Origin: Phytophthora hibernalis
Lineage: Eukaryota; Oomycota; Peronosporomycetes; Peronosporales; Peronosporaceae
Direction of reading: 5' to 3'
Assembly: GCA_012656075.1 (NCBI GenBank)
Contig: JAAKBF010000007.1
Coordinates: 1,116,001-1,180,000, forward strand
DNA: 64,000 bases
The translations under genes and the position numbers were made by a program. The notes under the pieces were generated by a model, which searched no databases, was not told where the DNA came from, and was given only the letters and a program-made list of their open reading frames with translations. Positions 1 through 11,450 of this stretch are shown in pieces (within the stretch, counting starts at the first letter, position 1; the number at the start of each line of letters is the position of its first letter).

Positions 1-644
1 GACGCGCTCTGCTCAGCATTCATCACACGCAAAACGAACGGGGTGTTGTCGATCGTTGCACGCCAGACAGCCACCAATGGAAGCAAAAAGACTTGGAGTC
101 GTAGAAACACTCGATTGTATTTATGCTTACAAATGCCTATTACAAAAAAACACAAAACAGAGCGTACGCGACCACTTTGCGCTCAAATCACAACGACAAC
201 CGACATAGGAGTTAGCACAGTTATAAAACACACAGCCCATACACGCAGGACATTGACGTACCAGAAGTACCAGCAGCACGCGACTCCGTATCAACCGAAT
301 CCGGCAGCATTGTGCTCGCCCTGCCGGGTTGTGGTGCTGCATGCGGGACATTGTCGTCAGGATCGACGCGGCGAAATCGTCGGAGGCGCGGCTGGGTCGG
401 GGAGAGGGGGAGGGGTGCGCACGTGTTGCTCGTCGGGGCTGGACGCGAAGTGAGATTCTCCAAAGGGGCGGCTCCAAGAAAAACCTGAGGTTTTTTCAAC
501 GCTTTGGACCCAGTAATCCAGCCTATACTTTGTTCAAATGATTTGGAAGCTATCGAATGATTGGCTCTCTTTTTGGGACCGACGTTTGGAACTGTATCCT
601 CGTAAGATGTAGCAACAACTCCCTCCCATTGCTCAAAACCCGTA
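1..644. other. Intergenic left edge, no gene recognised
   Basis: I see no frame on either strand that resembles a known family. The open frames here are short and overlap each other. A GC-rich stretch near 300-460 keeps several frames open by composition. It may be the untranslated flank of a gene to the left of the window. Confidence 0.4.
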
Positions 645-674
645 CTACCTCCGGCCCGAAATATAATGTGCATT
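645..674 (+). repeat. Left terminal inverted repeat of the MITE
   Basis: This 30-bp arm pairs with 1111-1140 with three mismatches. TA at 643-644 flanks it. Confidence 0.8.
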
Positions 675-1110
675 CAGGTAATGATATTTATACATTTACT
701 CACAGAACGATTGATATATCGCGTAGGACCTCTTTGAGGCGATAGCTGTCTTGTGCGGCTGCTCTATTTTTTACATTTACACTGGTTGCATCCTTGGATC
801 ACTACATACACTTTTGCAAACACACCTATCAAGTCGGGCGACTAAAAATTTCGCAGCGCTCTCAATATTTATCAGATCCAGTTGCGGATTCAACCTACCC
901 AATCGTTGTGTCCACAGATGCGTTAAGATAGTTTAACGCCCAATCAATCCGCACAGATTAGACAACAATCCTGCAATTAGACACTGATTACTGGTATGGA
1001 TAAACTTACGACCACATATTGACCGATCAAATGGCGTACATAGTTAGATTTGATCCAATTTTACCCAATAGTTTTCCTTTAAAAACATGGCGTGCCTCAC
1101 ATAATATTAA

Positions 1111-1140
1111 AATGCACATTATGATTCGGGACGGAGGTAG
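1111..1140 (-). repeat. Right terminal inverted repeat of the MITE
   Basis: This 30-bp arm is the reverse complement of 645-674 at 27 of 30 positions. TA at 1141-1142 flanks it. Confidence 0.8.
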
Positions 1141-1273
1141 TACCCCATAATCTCACTGGCTAAAACTCATTTCCAATATCGGCCACTCCCGTTCGTTTTA
1201 TCTACCTTCCAACACATAACGGCCATTTCTCCTATCCTCCACACACTAGGTCCAAGAAACACCTCGGGGCGCC

Positions 1274-4200
1274 ATGACTCCGCCGCTCCCGCTGCCCGCG
1301 CCGCCGCCCCACGCCGCGCGCGCCCTGCTGCATCTGCATGGAGCTGCAAGACTACCAGATGTCGCTGCTCGTGCAGTGCCAGTGCTGCGCCATCCGCGTG
1401 CACGTCAAATGCTACGGCCGCAGCATCGCCGCCGACGCTGCGTCCTCATGGCTCTGTCAGGCCTGCGAGCACGTTGCCTCGGCCCCAGCGGACAATTAAC
1501 CCCTCAGTGTGCCGTGTGTCCCGTAGCAGGCGGTGCGTTGCGACTCACGAGCCAGCCAGGCGTCTGGTGCCACGTACTGTGCATCAACTGGATCCCGGAG
1601 CTATCCCACAGTCTGGCGGGCGCCATGGACGAAGCGGTGGACATTTCCCTACTGGACTGGAGTCGTAGTACACTACGCTGTCTGGTGTGCAACCAGCGCG
1701 GCGGCTGCATCCAGTGTGTGAGCGGACGCTGCGCCAAGGCCTTCCACGTGCTGTGTGCGTTCAGAGCCCCGTCCAGTCTCATCTACACGGGCTACAACAA
1801 GGACAACCAGCAGGTGTACCACTGCAAGACGCACCTGTCGGACGTGAGTTCCACGCGGTACGAGATGGTGGACAATTCCTGGAGGAATCTCCCGCAGAAA
1901 CAAGCGTTCGAGGCGCTGCACCCCGCAACGACCGAGATGAAGTGCAGGTTTTGTGGCAACAGAGTGAGCTCGGCTACGAAAGAAGGACACGAGACGCAGT
2001 GTCTGCTGGGATGGCTTGCCAGAAATGATGCACAGGTGAGGAAGAAGGAGGTGCAGAGACTTGGAGTGAAGCCGCCCGAGATCTCGTACAAAAATGCCAA
2101 GTCCCCGTCGAAAAGAGCGGCGGTAAGTCCCGCAGTAAGAGCAGCCCGCGACGCAATAGGGACTCGGCCAAGGGCAAGTATAAACGGGAACCGGCGCCCA
2201 TGCGCCCGTGTCCGGAGTGCGGCGAGCCGGTGCGCGAGACGCTGATGATGGGCCATTTGAAGAATAGCTGTCCGAAAAGCCCACATGCGTTGAAACGCAT
2301 GAGCAAGATGATGTCGCCGCGGAATGGAGATGGAGAGGATGGAGAAGCTGCAGATTTGACGGACATCTTGTTTGCCTCGTGGCCTGGACAGAATAGCGGG
2401 GCACCGATGGACTCGACGTTCTTTGGAAGGTCGTCGAGTCGCATTTTTCAGCAGCAAGGTGCTTGAAAAGAAGCGCATGGATCAGTTGACCAAGAGTTTA
2501 TGTGGCGCAAAGCTGGAAGACCTCGCCAAGCCTCCCGACGGCGGCCTCTGCAAGCATCCGATATTCACTGTCGCGATACGTTGCGGTTAGAACGAAATTC
2601 ACAGGACCCGAAACAGCCACTCACTCTCCAAAAGTGTGTGCACAAGTGCGATTTTCTTATGCGAGCAAGTCACTGCCGTTGTCTAAGTGACCCGCTCGCC
2701 AGACCGATGCTTGAAATCGTTCATAACCCAGAATGCACAGGGCCAGCTGTCGAACAGACCAACGGTGTTACATCTAAACAACTCCAAGAAGGCACGGAAT
2801 CGGACATTCGCGTGCTGTTCAAAAATGGAGAGGGTACAGCAGTTGATTGCAAATACTCGATGCGAGTTGCGCAGAGCCATGTTGCTATGAATCAGTATAC
2901 GACGGATGGAACGTTCGCTAGCAGTTTTCAGCATGACGCCGTGTCGACATTGATTGGGTTTGACATGGTGACGAACAAAGTCCTTCTGAACAAGGATACT
3001 CGGCTATTGATTTCTCTTGACGCCTGTAACAAATTGGACGAATCGCCGGTGAAGGCTCCAGAGAGTGCAGCATCCATAGTGCCAGCGGTGCCCGTGATTA
3101 CAACTGCACCTGACATCGCGCTGACCGATGAGTACACGCCTGCGATCAATCTGCTCATGGAGCACCTACAGGACACGATAGAGCAAAATCGCTTTCGTAT
3201 TCGCTCACTACACAAGAAGCTGCGAAAAAGGAGACCGACGAGGAACAGTTTCAGCAGTCTGCGCAGATTACAGACATGTACTATCGAGAGTTTTCATCCT
3301 GGAAGCGACTGTGCTCGAGTCTATTAATCGGGTACAAGAGCGGCGACACGTTAGAAGAAGCTGACAAGAAGACAGCCGAAAGTGACGAGCAAGAGGGATC
3401 GACAGAGGATGAGGACGACGCAATTGATGATGGTACATGCGTCGTGTGCTTTGATGGACAGTCTCCCGAAACGAATCCGATTGTATTTTGCGATCGATGC
3501 GAGTTAGCAGTCCATCAGCGTTGCTATGGACTTGCCAAGGTACCTAGCAGCGAATTTATTTGCGACCGCTGTCGAGCCACGCGGGAAGGACTTGCCCCGG
3601 CCAGTTCCGTTTTCTGTCAGCTCTGTTCCTTGAGCGACGGTGCATTCAAACGTACCGTTGACGGGAAATGGGTTCACATCGTGTGCGCGCTGTGGTGTCC
3701 GAAAGTGTGGATTGGCAATCTTTTCGAACTTTCTGATATTAATTTGGTCGGGGCAACAAACCAACTGCGGTTTGCGAACTCAGTTGAAGAAATCGATGTG
3801 CGCATAAAGCAAGCGTTGGGCGTGCAACATATTGCTCAGAAAATTGGCCATAGCCCGGAAGTTCCTGCCGTCGAATTGGGTAATCTTTGCGTGCACTGCA
3901 GGGTAGCCTGTGGGCGTACAATCCAGTGCTGCCATCCTGGGTGCTCTACGTCCTTCCATCCACTTTGTGGGTGGTTTGACGGATTGCCTATGACGATTTC
4001 GCTTGGAGATGAGAGATACATGTATGCTGGTGGCGGGGCTGGCTTAAACTTTCAGATGTACTGTTCGAGCCATTTGCCCGATCGCTATCCAGCATCGGAA
4101 CAACTTGCTCAGCGCCGCCGTCGAGGACGGTTTCGGATTGATTCGTATTTCGTCATGCGGAATAAAGATAACTACAGCACAGGTTCGAAAAAGCAAGCGG

Positions 4201-5722
4201 ACGATGAATCATCCTTGCTGTCTGGGTCAATCGTACAGGCCGTGCTTTCGGCAGAGAACAAGATTACAGCAAACGAAGACGACCCTCATGCGACAGATTG
4301 GACTGACATGACGGTTTGCTCAGCATGCTTTGAATATTGTGCGCCTGTTGTTGGAGAGCTTACGGACGTGAACATGCTCCATCGAAGGCAGTTTATGATT
4401 CGTTGCCAGTACTGCAACGTCTTCATCCACCCGGAATGCTGCATTTCCGACATTGGTTCGTCCGCTACGATATTTAGAAGCAATTGGATCTGCGAGAAAT
4501 GCACACAAACAGGTGGCAAAGACTCACCCGAGTGTATTGTCTGCGCGAAGGCAACCGATTATTTGATGCCTTGCGTTGATCCGCCCGTTGTGGCGAACCA
4601 CTCGAATGTTCAGACCCTTCCCAATTCGAAGTCAGCGAGTGCGGCAATTCGTCCAGCTCCTAATGGAGGCCATCAATTGTGGCTGAAAGCTCATCAGGAC
4701 ATGCAGCGACACCAGCAAGGACATACTAATTCAGACAACTTGAAGCGCCCGGTTCAGCTACAAGGACAGGAAAGCAATGGGGTGGCACTCCCTACTGCTT
4801 CGAACAGATGGATCCACGTCTACTGCAGCAAGTGGCAGAAAACAAAAACTGTCAAGAGACATCACATGCTTTGTGCGTACCCTCCGACCCTGAAGCCAGG
4901 AGCCATTTCGACACGATGCGAACTGTGCGATAAGAAAGAGGGGTGCTTGCGAATTGCGCTCAGTGTTACCGTCGGTTCCACCCGATATGCGCTGCGCAGA
5001 AAAAGCTGTACTGCGCTCGATCGAATCGAACGGAGTGGAAATTTTACTGTGAGGCTCACCCACCAACGGATGCAGCTTTTGATGTGAACCGCCAGACCTG
5101 GATTACTCAAGAAATATTGAGTCAGCTGCAAGATCTTCGTCGCTCGCTTGAGCGTGGACGGATGTTATTGGAAATGTCCCGTCAGCGGGATCGCCAGCAA
5201 AAGCGTCTGCTGAATCTTTGCAAGTTACCGCTCATGGAGACGTCGATTGAAGTGGTCTTGAAAAAGCGTCCAACCGCCCAGATGAAGGAAGTGTATCTCG
5301 AGCTTACTGGAGAGAAGTTAACTGACGTCCCGCATAATCGCAAGGTGACACCGCCATCACCACGAAACCGTGTTAGAAACAGTCCACGCGCTGCAACGGG
5401 AGGTCGTTCCACCCGTTCAGCCAAGCGTGCGGCTACGTCACCTATTACAGAAAGAAATCCGAAGCGCCGACGAACGCGCACCGATTCTGAAGCGTCTGGG
5501 AGTGGAGATCACAATTCTCGTCGCAGTTCTCGGCGGAAATCTCCGCGCAACAATCAACCGGATTCGGAGAACGAAGACAGCGATGAATACGATGCGGAGA
5601 CCCAGAAGAAACTATGGGAGAGCCTCAAAGTACCCGAGGAGCTTGGTGATTTCGATCTTGTCGTTGCCGAAGAGTATCCGGAATTGGTGGTACGTACTTC
5701 GAAGTATTTGATTACTGGGTAA
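1274..5722 (+). CDS. Triple PHD/extended-PHD (PZP-type) chromatin reader
   Basis: Likely nuclear histone-reading protein of about 1,480 residues. It holds three modules, each a PHD finger followed by a zinc knuckle and an extended PHD, the arrangement of BRPF, JADE and AF10 proteins. Module 1 (about 1326-1840) has CCICMELQ, CAVCPVAGG and CLVCNQRGGCIQC. Module 2 (3435-4070) has CVVCFDGQ, FCDRCELAVHQRCYG and CALWCPKVW. Module 3 (4315-5080) has CSACFEYC, CQYCNVFIHPEC and CAQCYRRFHPIC. A C2H2-like CPECGEPV finger lies near 2209. The C-terminus is basic and Ser/Arg-rich (5340-5580). The reading frame changes near 1490, 2115, 2440, 2555, 3230 and 4942. Each change is repaired by lengthening one homopolymer, so I read one gene. 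The ATG at 1274 has a good context, but the frame between it and the first cysteines is uncertain, and upstream exons are possible. I see no bromodomain or acetyltransferase. Confidence 0.8.
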
Positions 5723-5899
5723 GCCATTATGCGTTCGTATCCTCACCTGCTGTGTTTTCTTTGAGCAGGATTAGTCTTGTCAAAGATGAGGACAGCTGTG
5801 GAGGCTACCTAATATTAGTTAGAAATACATCGCGGTATTTGCGGATGTTGAAGTTTTTAGTGCCGCGGAGTCAGATCAGGCACGTGCTTTCGTAGTAAT

Positions 5900-8800
5900 A
5901 TGAGCGAGACGAGCGAAGCCGAGGCCGGAGCAGTCGAGGGTGACTCTACGCAGTTGAATCGCCATGACGTGATGGCAGGCACCTTTGATAGTACCTCGCC
6001 CTCTACGGCTGCTTCGTCGACTGACACGATCGACAGCAAAGAGGAAGCCCACCTCTGCGATGAGTGGGAATTGTTTTCGGATACAGATCAGCGTGATGCC
6101 TCTGAAGATGAAGACTGCATGGACGATCCTAGTGACGAGGAAATTGATCCGTCAGTGTCCAGTTGTGAGGACACCGACCTCCAGCTAACCACTACAGAAC
6201 TTGGAATTGAATCAACACTCGTTCTGGAAAGATCTCAGCAGGACGATACCGATAGGCAGGACTCTGTCTCATTGAGTGGTGATGCTGAGCTTGACCTTCA
6301 GACGTTGCCTTGTAGCTCCGCATCTTCGGATAGCAATGATGATGAAGACTTAGCGCGGGATCCAGACGCTGAAGAAGAGATACCAATCTCCCGAAGTGAA
6401 CAGAGTTCAAATGCGGGCACTCGCCGACGAATCCAAGTTGTTGTTCGTGTTCGCCCACCTCTTGATTCTGAAGGCAAGATTGTGGTCACGACAGGCGAAA
6501 AGGAAGGTTCGAGTTTGTGCGTGCAATCAACAACCTCACAAGGAAGTATCAGCACCGTAACGGAATGCACTTTTGACCGTGTGTTCATGGGTGCCGCAAC
6601 GCAAGAAGAGGTTTTCGCTGCAGTTGAACCAAGTGTACAGGCTTGCCTGGAAGGGTACAACGCCACCGTATTCGCGTATGGGCAAACCGGTACAGGCAAA
6701 ACGCACACTCTTTTCGGCCGTGATTTAGGTGCATCAAACAACAACAACCCCAGTGAGGGGGTTGGTGAGCAGGAAGGCGATTCATTCCGAATGGTCAAGT
6801 CGTCCTGGGGGATCGTTCCTCGTACGCTAAACTACCTGTTATGCCAAGCAGCGATCTTGAAGCAGAAGGACTGTCAAGTCCAGCTACACCTCAGCTTCCT
6901 GCAAATCTACAACGACCGTCTCTTTGATCTACTTACTGACCGCATGCGGCAAAAGCCACTCCTCATTCGCGAGCAACCTACGCTGGATGGCACGACGAGC
7001 GTCACAGTCCAAGGCTTGTCCAGCGAGCGAATAACATCTTTCTCGAACGCCATGCAGATAATTCACCAGGGACACACCAACCGGTGTGTGCGCGAAACAG
7101 AAGCAAATTTGTCAAGTAGCAGAAGCCACGCTATCGTGCAGCTTCATGTTACGACGCAATGCTCTGCGGCTATTGGAGAGGGCCAAGTCCTTCGAAAGGC
7201 TCGATTAAACTTGGTAGATTTAGCGGGGTCTGAGAAGTGGAATACGGACGTGGAGATGGAAGATGTCCATTCACAGGAGTTGAAGAACATTAATACGAGT
7301 TTGTCGGCGCTGGGAAACTGTATAGCAGCGCTAACCGAGGCCGGTAGGAAACATATTCCATATCGCGATTCGACTTTGACACGCGTTTTGCAGGATTCAT
7401 TTGGCGGTAATACGCAGTCGTGCCTGATTGCTACAGTAAATGCCACGCTGCAGTCTTGCGACGAGACGATTCGGACTCTGCACTTTGCAGACCGAGCGAG
7501 GTCCGTGATGCAGACGATTCGCGTGAATGAGGTGGCGGATGGATCAACGGAGTTGTTGATGGCAAAGATACAGATCGTGAAACTTCGCGAGCGACTAGAA
7601 AGTGAGCAGAGAAGGCGGCATGAAACTCGTTTAAAAGAACATCAAGCGTTGCAGCGAGAATTTCAGGACAAGCTTAAGGGAAAAGACAAAGAGATTACGA
7701 AGCTGGCGAGAGATAATGCTGTCTTTCAGAGATGGAGAGAGGAGGACGTTAATAAAATTCGGGCACTCGAGAGTCGCGTGAAGGACTTGGAACATCAAAT
7801 CGACCTCAACCAGAACAGGAACAACGAGGTATTGACCGGACCATCAACTAGCACTCCAGTTCAGTTACCCAGGCGTCAAGGTGTGACCCTGTACCGATTT
7901 CTGTGGTGAAGCCTGTTGGTTTGCAGAAAACTCAATCGCGAAAAATCTCACCCGAGTACGAAGCGAAAATGATACCGCTACGAGAACGTACAAGCAAGTG
8001 CTAGAGCGATACGCTCTTGCGTCTAACGAAGGACAGCAATTGAAAACCACCCAAATCACCAAAGTTGCCTTTCAGTCTCAAGAAGATCCAGCAAATCAAG
8101 TCGAAGACCACCCACCTTGCAAGAGTCAGTCTGAACCCGCTTTAAACACGATCTCTCAGATGAAATCGAGGAAACTGATACGGACGATGATCGACCGTAT
8201 GGGTCGCTAGAGGGTAGCAGACCAACTCGATATCCAGCGTCTGGATCATGTGTGTCTCCTATCACGTGTCCGAATGCGAACGACGTCGCCCCATCTACGA
8301 CATCAAACAACAATAACTCTTGGGTCTATTCCAACATTGCAGCTAGCATGGCAAGTTTCAGTGCCGAGTTGACGTCGTCCGCGCTGTCAAAATCGACACC
8401 AGCATTTTTAATCCAGTCTCAAGAGAACAACGACAAGCGCCACAAGTCATGGTCTCCAAACCAAGCAACATCCTCTGCTTTGAAGCAAGAGTCCGTCTCA
8501 TTATTTAAGAACGCAGCCCCCAGTAGTCTCAACTACAACTCCCTTCCACGTCCGTCAGCGACCACTGATGGAACTTCAACTCATCCGTGCCTAAAGCACA
8601 AGTTAGTGGGGTGCATGCTGTGCTCCGTGAACGAAAGTTTTGGGTCGAATCAAGCAGCCCCAGTCCGTCAATTGACTAACGAGTCGACAACAAGCACCAC
8701 GAACGAGGCGACTCGCAAGACCCATGACGGGTCGTGCGAGCGGCATCAATTGCTACGCTGCTTCATTTGCAGCAAGGGCGGCGTCAGCAACGCAAGTATC

Positions 8801-9142
8801 AATGCTGTTCAAGTTGCAACATCAGCATCTTCGAGCTACAGTTACAACGCAGCAGCGAGCATTGCAGTTGCCAACAGATCCAGCTACCAAAGTTCCCAGC
8901 TTCAGAGTGAGACCCAGTCCAAGTGCGCTCTCCACGCACTAGCCAACTGCATTTTGTGCGCTGGGGTCAAGGCGATGACCCGAAAAGTGGCCGTTCCACC
9001 CCTCCAAGCTTCTCCAGCGAAATCAGCTCACGTGGTTGATGCAAGAAGTGTAAATCACGGAGAAGAACGCGCTGCTGATCGATATCGACGATATACTCTT
9101 GACGAGCGGATACTGAACTACCAGACTCAGAAACAATGGTGA
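5900..9142 (+). CDS. Kinesin motor protein with three C-terminal Cys/His motifs
   Basis: Microtubule motor of about 1,080 residues. An acidic, Ser/Asp-rich leader of some 170 residues precedes the motor (about 6424-7540). The motor has RVRPP, P-loop GQTGTGKT, switch I SSSRSHAI, switch II LVDLAGSEK and IPYRDSTLTRVLQDSFGG. A coiled coil follows (about 7550-7830), then a disordered tail. The tail carries three spaced CX2HX4CX2C motifs: CLKHKLVGCMLC (8590), CERHQLLRCFIC (8737) and CALHALANCILC (8924), which probably bind zinc. Frame changes near 7880, 7965 and 8125 are each fixed by one added base in a homopolymer and join the motor to the tail. The kinesin subfamily is not clear. A ciliary role is plausible given the other flagellar genes in the window but is not shown. 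Confidence 0.82.
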
Positions 9143-9849
9143 CAAAGAGCGTCGAATACTATATTGTTTTCGATTTTGAGCTTGTTTTGTAGTAGTACTT
9201 CTCTGGTAGATCTCCGATCTGGTAAAGAATTACAAGTACTGCATTACTACTTGTGAGCAACTTCGTAGTACAATATTCCATTGATATACAATATTATTCG
9301 TTTAAGTTCAAAGTACTACTTTGAACAAGACTTTTCTTTTACTTGAGCAAAACTAAACTACTTCAAAGTAGTATTTACATTTAATATAGTACTTTTCATA
9401 CGTTCTTTCAGCCATTAGGGCTGAAAGCTAGACGGGCTCCGAGCATTTCTAAAGCAACGTACTTCAACTTGTAGAGATTTTGGGGTGATTAAAACCACTT
9501 TTGCGAAAACCGGCAGTGGGTACACGTGTTTTTTACGGATTGCTTTTTCCATCACTTGAAGTTTGTAGAGGCCTCATGTGCGCAGAAACAGGCCAATTTT
9601 TTTCCCGGTTACTCGTTTAATTCCTCACGATTTTCTCGTACTTTTTCTAAGAAACACGGTAGTGCTCCCGGTTAAATTGTTGGTAAGAAACGTTTTGTAT
9701 CAGAAATGGTTTAGAAAAAAACTTTGGCGGCAAAACTCAATACCTCGAAGGGTCGCTAAAGTAAACAGCGTCTACCTGTACAGGAGGGCCCGTTTCGGAC
9801 AATAAGCGTCAAGCACTAAATATGGTAAATGGATCACCTGACTCATTGG
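9143..9849. other. AT-rich intergenic region with hairpins
   Basis: No convincing gene. The first 280 bases are rich in repeats of the TAGTACTACTT type and include a near-perfect hairpin at 9307-9325 (TTCAAAGTA, C, TACTTTGAA). A second hairpin around 9405-9427 pairs CTTTCAGC with GCTGAAAG. Two similar stretches, ACTTCAACTTGTAGAG (about 9461) and ACTTGAAGTTTGTAGAG (about 9554), look like degenerate direct copies. This is probably old repeat sequence. Confidence 0.5.
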
Positions 9850-10044
9850 GGTCCCGCTGCCATGGGCGGCGCCGGGTGACTCCTGCCCTTGGTGAACAGC
9901 ACGACGCTGCTCATGCACTTGAGAGAGACGCGGCACTACTCCTGCCCTTGGTGAGCGGTGTGGAGCGTCTCCTGTACCTCAAAAGCGGCTCAGCGCTGCT
10001 ACTGTCCGTCCTGGACGACGCGGGGCGGCCCATGATCTTGGTGA
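9850..10044 (-). repeat. Minisatellite, inverted arm
   Basis: Degenerate 30-bp units in the opposite orientation to the main array. TTGGTGAGCGGTG and CCTTGGTGAACAGC here are reverse complements of CACCGCTCACCAA and GCTGTTCACCAAG in the right arm. The two arms face each other around a 100-bp spacer. Confidence 0.65.
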
Positions 10045-10158
10045 TCGCACCGCTCCTTGCGCACCTTCGTGTGCAGCATGTTGGTCGCGAAGAAGAGCGC
10101 TTCTGGGTCCAGCGCGAGCGTCTTGTCCTGCAGCAAGTGCAACAGCCGCTTCGCACCG
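10045..10158 (-). pseudogene. Importin-beta/transportin-like gene fragment
   Basis: The spacer between the repeat arms reads on the minus strand as about 37 residues, including LLHLLQDKTLALD and PEALFFATNMLHTKVRKE. This resembles the N-terminal HEAT region of transportin-3/importin-13 type receptors (FFxAxxLxxKV). There is no start, stop or flanking domain, so it would be a captured fragment. The match rests on my recall of the family and is modest. Confidence 0.4.
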
Positions 10159-10960
10159 CTCACCAAGACCCCACATCGTCCATGACAGCCAAGACTAGTA
10201 ATGCGTCACTCTCAAGTGCAGGAGCCGCGCCACATCGTCCATAGAGTAGTGCCGCGTCGCTCACCAAGTGCAGGAGCAGCGCCGTGCTGTTCACCAAGTG
10301 CAGGAGTCATCCCGCGCTTCGCTTGAAGTGCAAGAGCCGCTTCGCACCGCTCACCAAATGCAGGAACCACCCCACATCGTCCATGACAGCCAAGACTAGT
10401 GCTGCGTCGCCCACCAAGTGCAGGAGCCGCGCCACATCGTCCATAGAGTAGTGTCGCGTCGCTCACCAAGTTTCATCAAGTGCAGGAGTCACACTGCGCT
10501 GCTCTGGAAGTGCAAGAGCAGTTCCGCACCGCTCACCAAGTTCAGGAGCCACCCCACATCGTCCATGACGGCCAAGCGTAGTGCCGCGTCGTTCTCCAAG
10601 TACACGAGCAGCGCTGCACCGCTCACCAAGTGCACGAGGCACCTTGCGTCGTCCATGATGACCAAGAGTAGTGTCGTATTGCTCAACAAGAGCATGAGCA
10701 GCGCCGTTCTGCTCACCAAGTGCAGGAGCCGCCGGACGTCGTCTAGAACGGCCAAGTGCAGCGTTGGGCTGTTCTTTGAGTACATGTGTACATGATCCGC
10801 GCCGCTCCCAACGTGCAGTAGCAGCACCGTGCCGCCCGTGAAGGGCAGTAGCAGCGACCCGCCGTCCATGATGACCAAGAGTAGTGCCGCACCACTTGCA
10901 AAATGCAAGAGCAGCTCCATGCCGCTCACCAAGTGCTGGAGGCATTTGATACAGCTATGT
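10140..10960 (+). repeat. 30-bp minisatellite with 90-bp higher-order period
   Basis: About 27 imperfect 30-bp units. Three unit types alternate: one centred on CACCGCTCACCAAGTGCAG, one on CACATCGTCCATGACGGCCAA, and one on GTAGTGCCGCGTCG. The true period is therefore 90 bp. Because the unit is a multiple of three, several frames stay open on both strands, with 10-residue periods such as SSAPLTKC and ALGERCG. One frame is stopped by TAG in every third unit. I regard the array as non-coding. Confidence 0.85.
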
Positions 10961-11091
10961 ACCAAAGAGAGGTTAATGGAGATCTGGACATTAGCTGGAA
11001 TAAAATACTAGACTTTTATCGAGCAATATATGTAAAGAACAATACATGTGCTGATGTACATCAACTGGTATGGTGGGGAGAAAGCATATGA
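10903..11091 (+). other. Unrecognised open frame leaving the minisatellite
   Basis: A 62-residue frame starts in the last repeat units and continues into unique AT-rich sequence. It contains AMYQREVNGDLDISWNKIL and a Trp-Trp near its end. The unique part reads like protein, but the repeat upstream stops the frame and no family is recognised. It overlaps the flank of the SET relic on the other strand. It could be a remnant of a mobile element. Confidence 0.2.
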
Positions 11092-11100
11092 TCAACAGAC

Positions 11101-11450
11101 CTACTTCGAGCCGCAGTTGGCGCTTTCACACCGGCACGTGAACAGCGACAAGTTGCGTTTATGGTAGCGAATTGTCTGCTCTTAAAGCGCAGGGATATCG
11201 GTTTTGGCAATTACACCAAGTCGGGTAGTGTTTGCTCCCTCGCACTCGCAAAGTGCACAATTTGGATCGCATGAATGTTTAATAAAGTGGCTACTGTTAC
11301 CATTTTGTACAGAATCGATGTAAATGTCAGTGGGGTCTCCCGGAGTGGATTCGTTTTCAGTTATAATTGGTAGCGGCGCTCAGATCTGCTTCCCACATCG
11401 TCTCTGAGCAAGATGTTCCCGACATACTCGACGACGAAAGTGCCCTTGGG
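11101..11450 (-). pseudogene. SET-domain methyltransferase relic
   Basis: Read on the minus strand this gives successive SET motifs: GTFVVEYVGNILL (about 11448-11410), then YIDSVQNGNSSHFIKHSCDP and NC (about 11325-11258), RLGVIAKTDIPAL, and a post-SET FTCRCESANCGS (about 11140-11107). This matches the order YVGEV, YIDA..GN..RFINHSCDPNC, I.A..DI, CxCxxxxC of histone lysine methyltransferases. It is decayed. A stop codon follows DIPAL (about 11182), the frame shifts near 11369, the usual catalytic-core Tyr-Gly is Tyr-His, and the N-terminal part is missing apart from a short Cys-containing trace. Confidence 0.65.

Larger units (their letters stand above)
645..1140. mobile_element. MITE-like element, 496 bp, TA target duplication
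   Basis: The element is bounded by 30-bp inverted repeats. The left end starts CTACCTCCGGCCCGAA and the right end, read on the other strand, starts CTACCTCCGTCCCGAA. The arms agree at 27 of 30 positions. A TA dinucleotide lies directly outside each end (643-644 and 1141-1142), the target duplication typical of the Tc1/mariner superfamily. The ends also resemble Stowaway-type MITE termini (CTCCCTCC...). The interior is AT-rich and has no transposase frame, so it would be a non-autonomous element. The superfamily is an inference from the ends and the duplication. Confidence 0.75.

Noticed and set aside
10140..10960. CRISPR array
   Set aside because: The 30-bp units are contiguous and degenerate with no unique spacers, and the host is a eukaryote.
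9822..10965. Leu-rich and Arg/Gly-rich repeat proteins read from the minisatellite
   Set aside because: A 30-bp unit keeps several frames open on both strands. No start context, no unique domain, and the orientation changes within the array.
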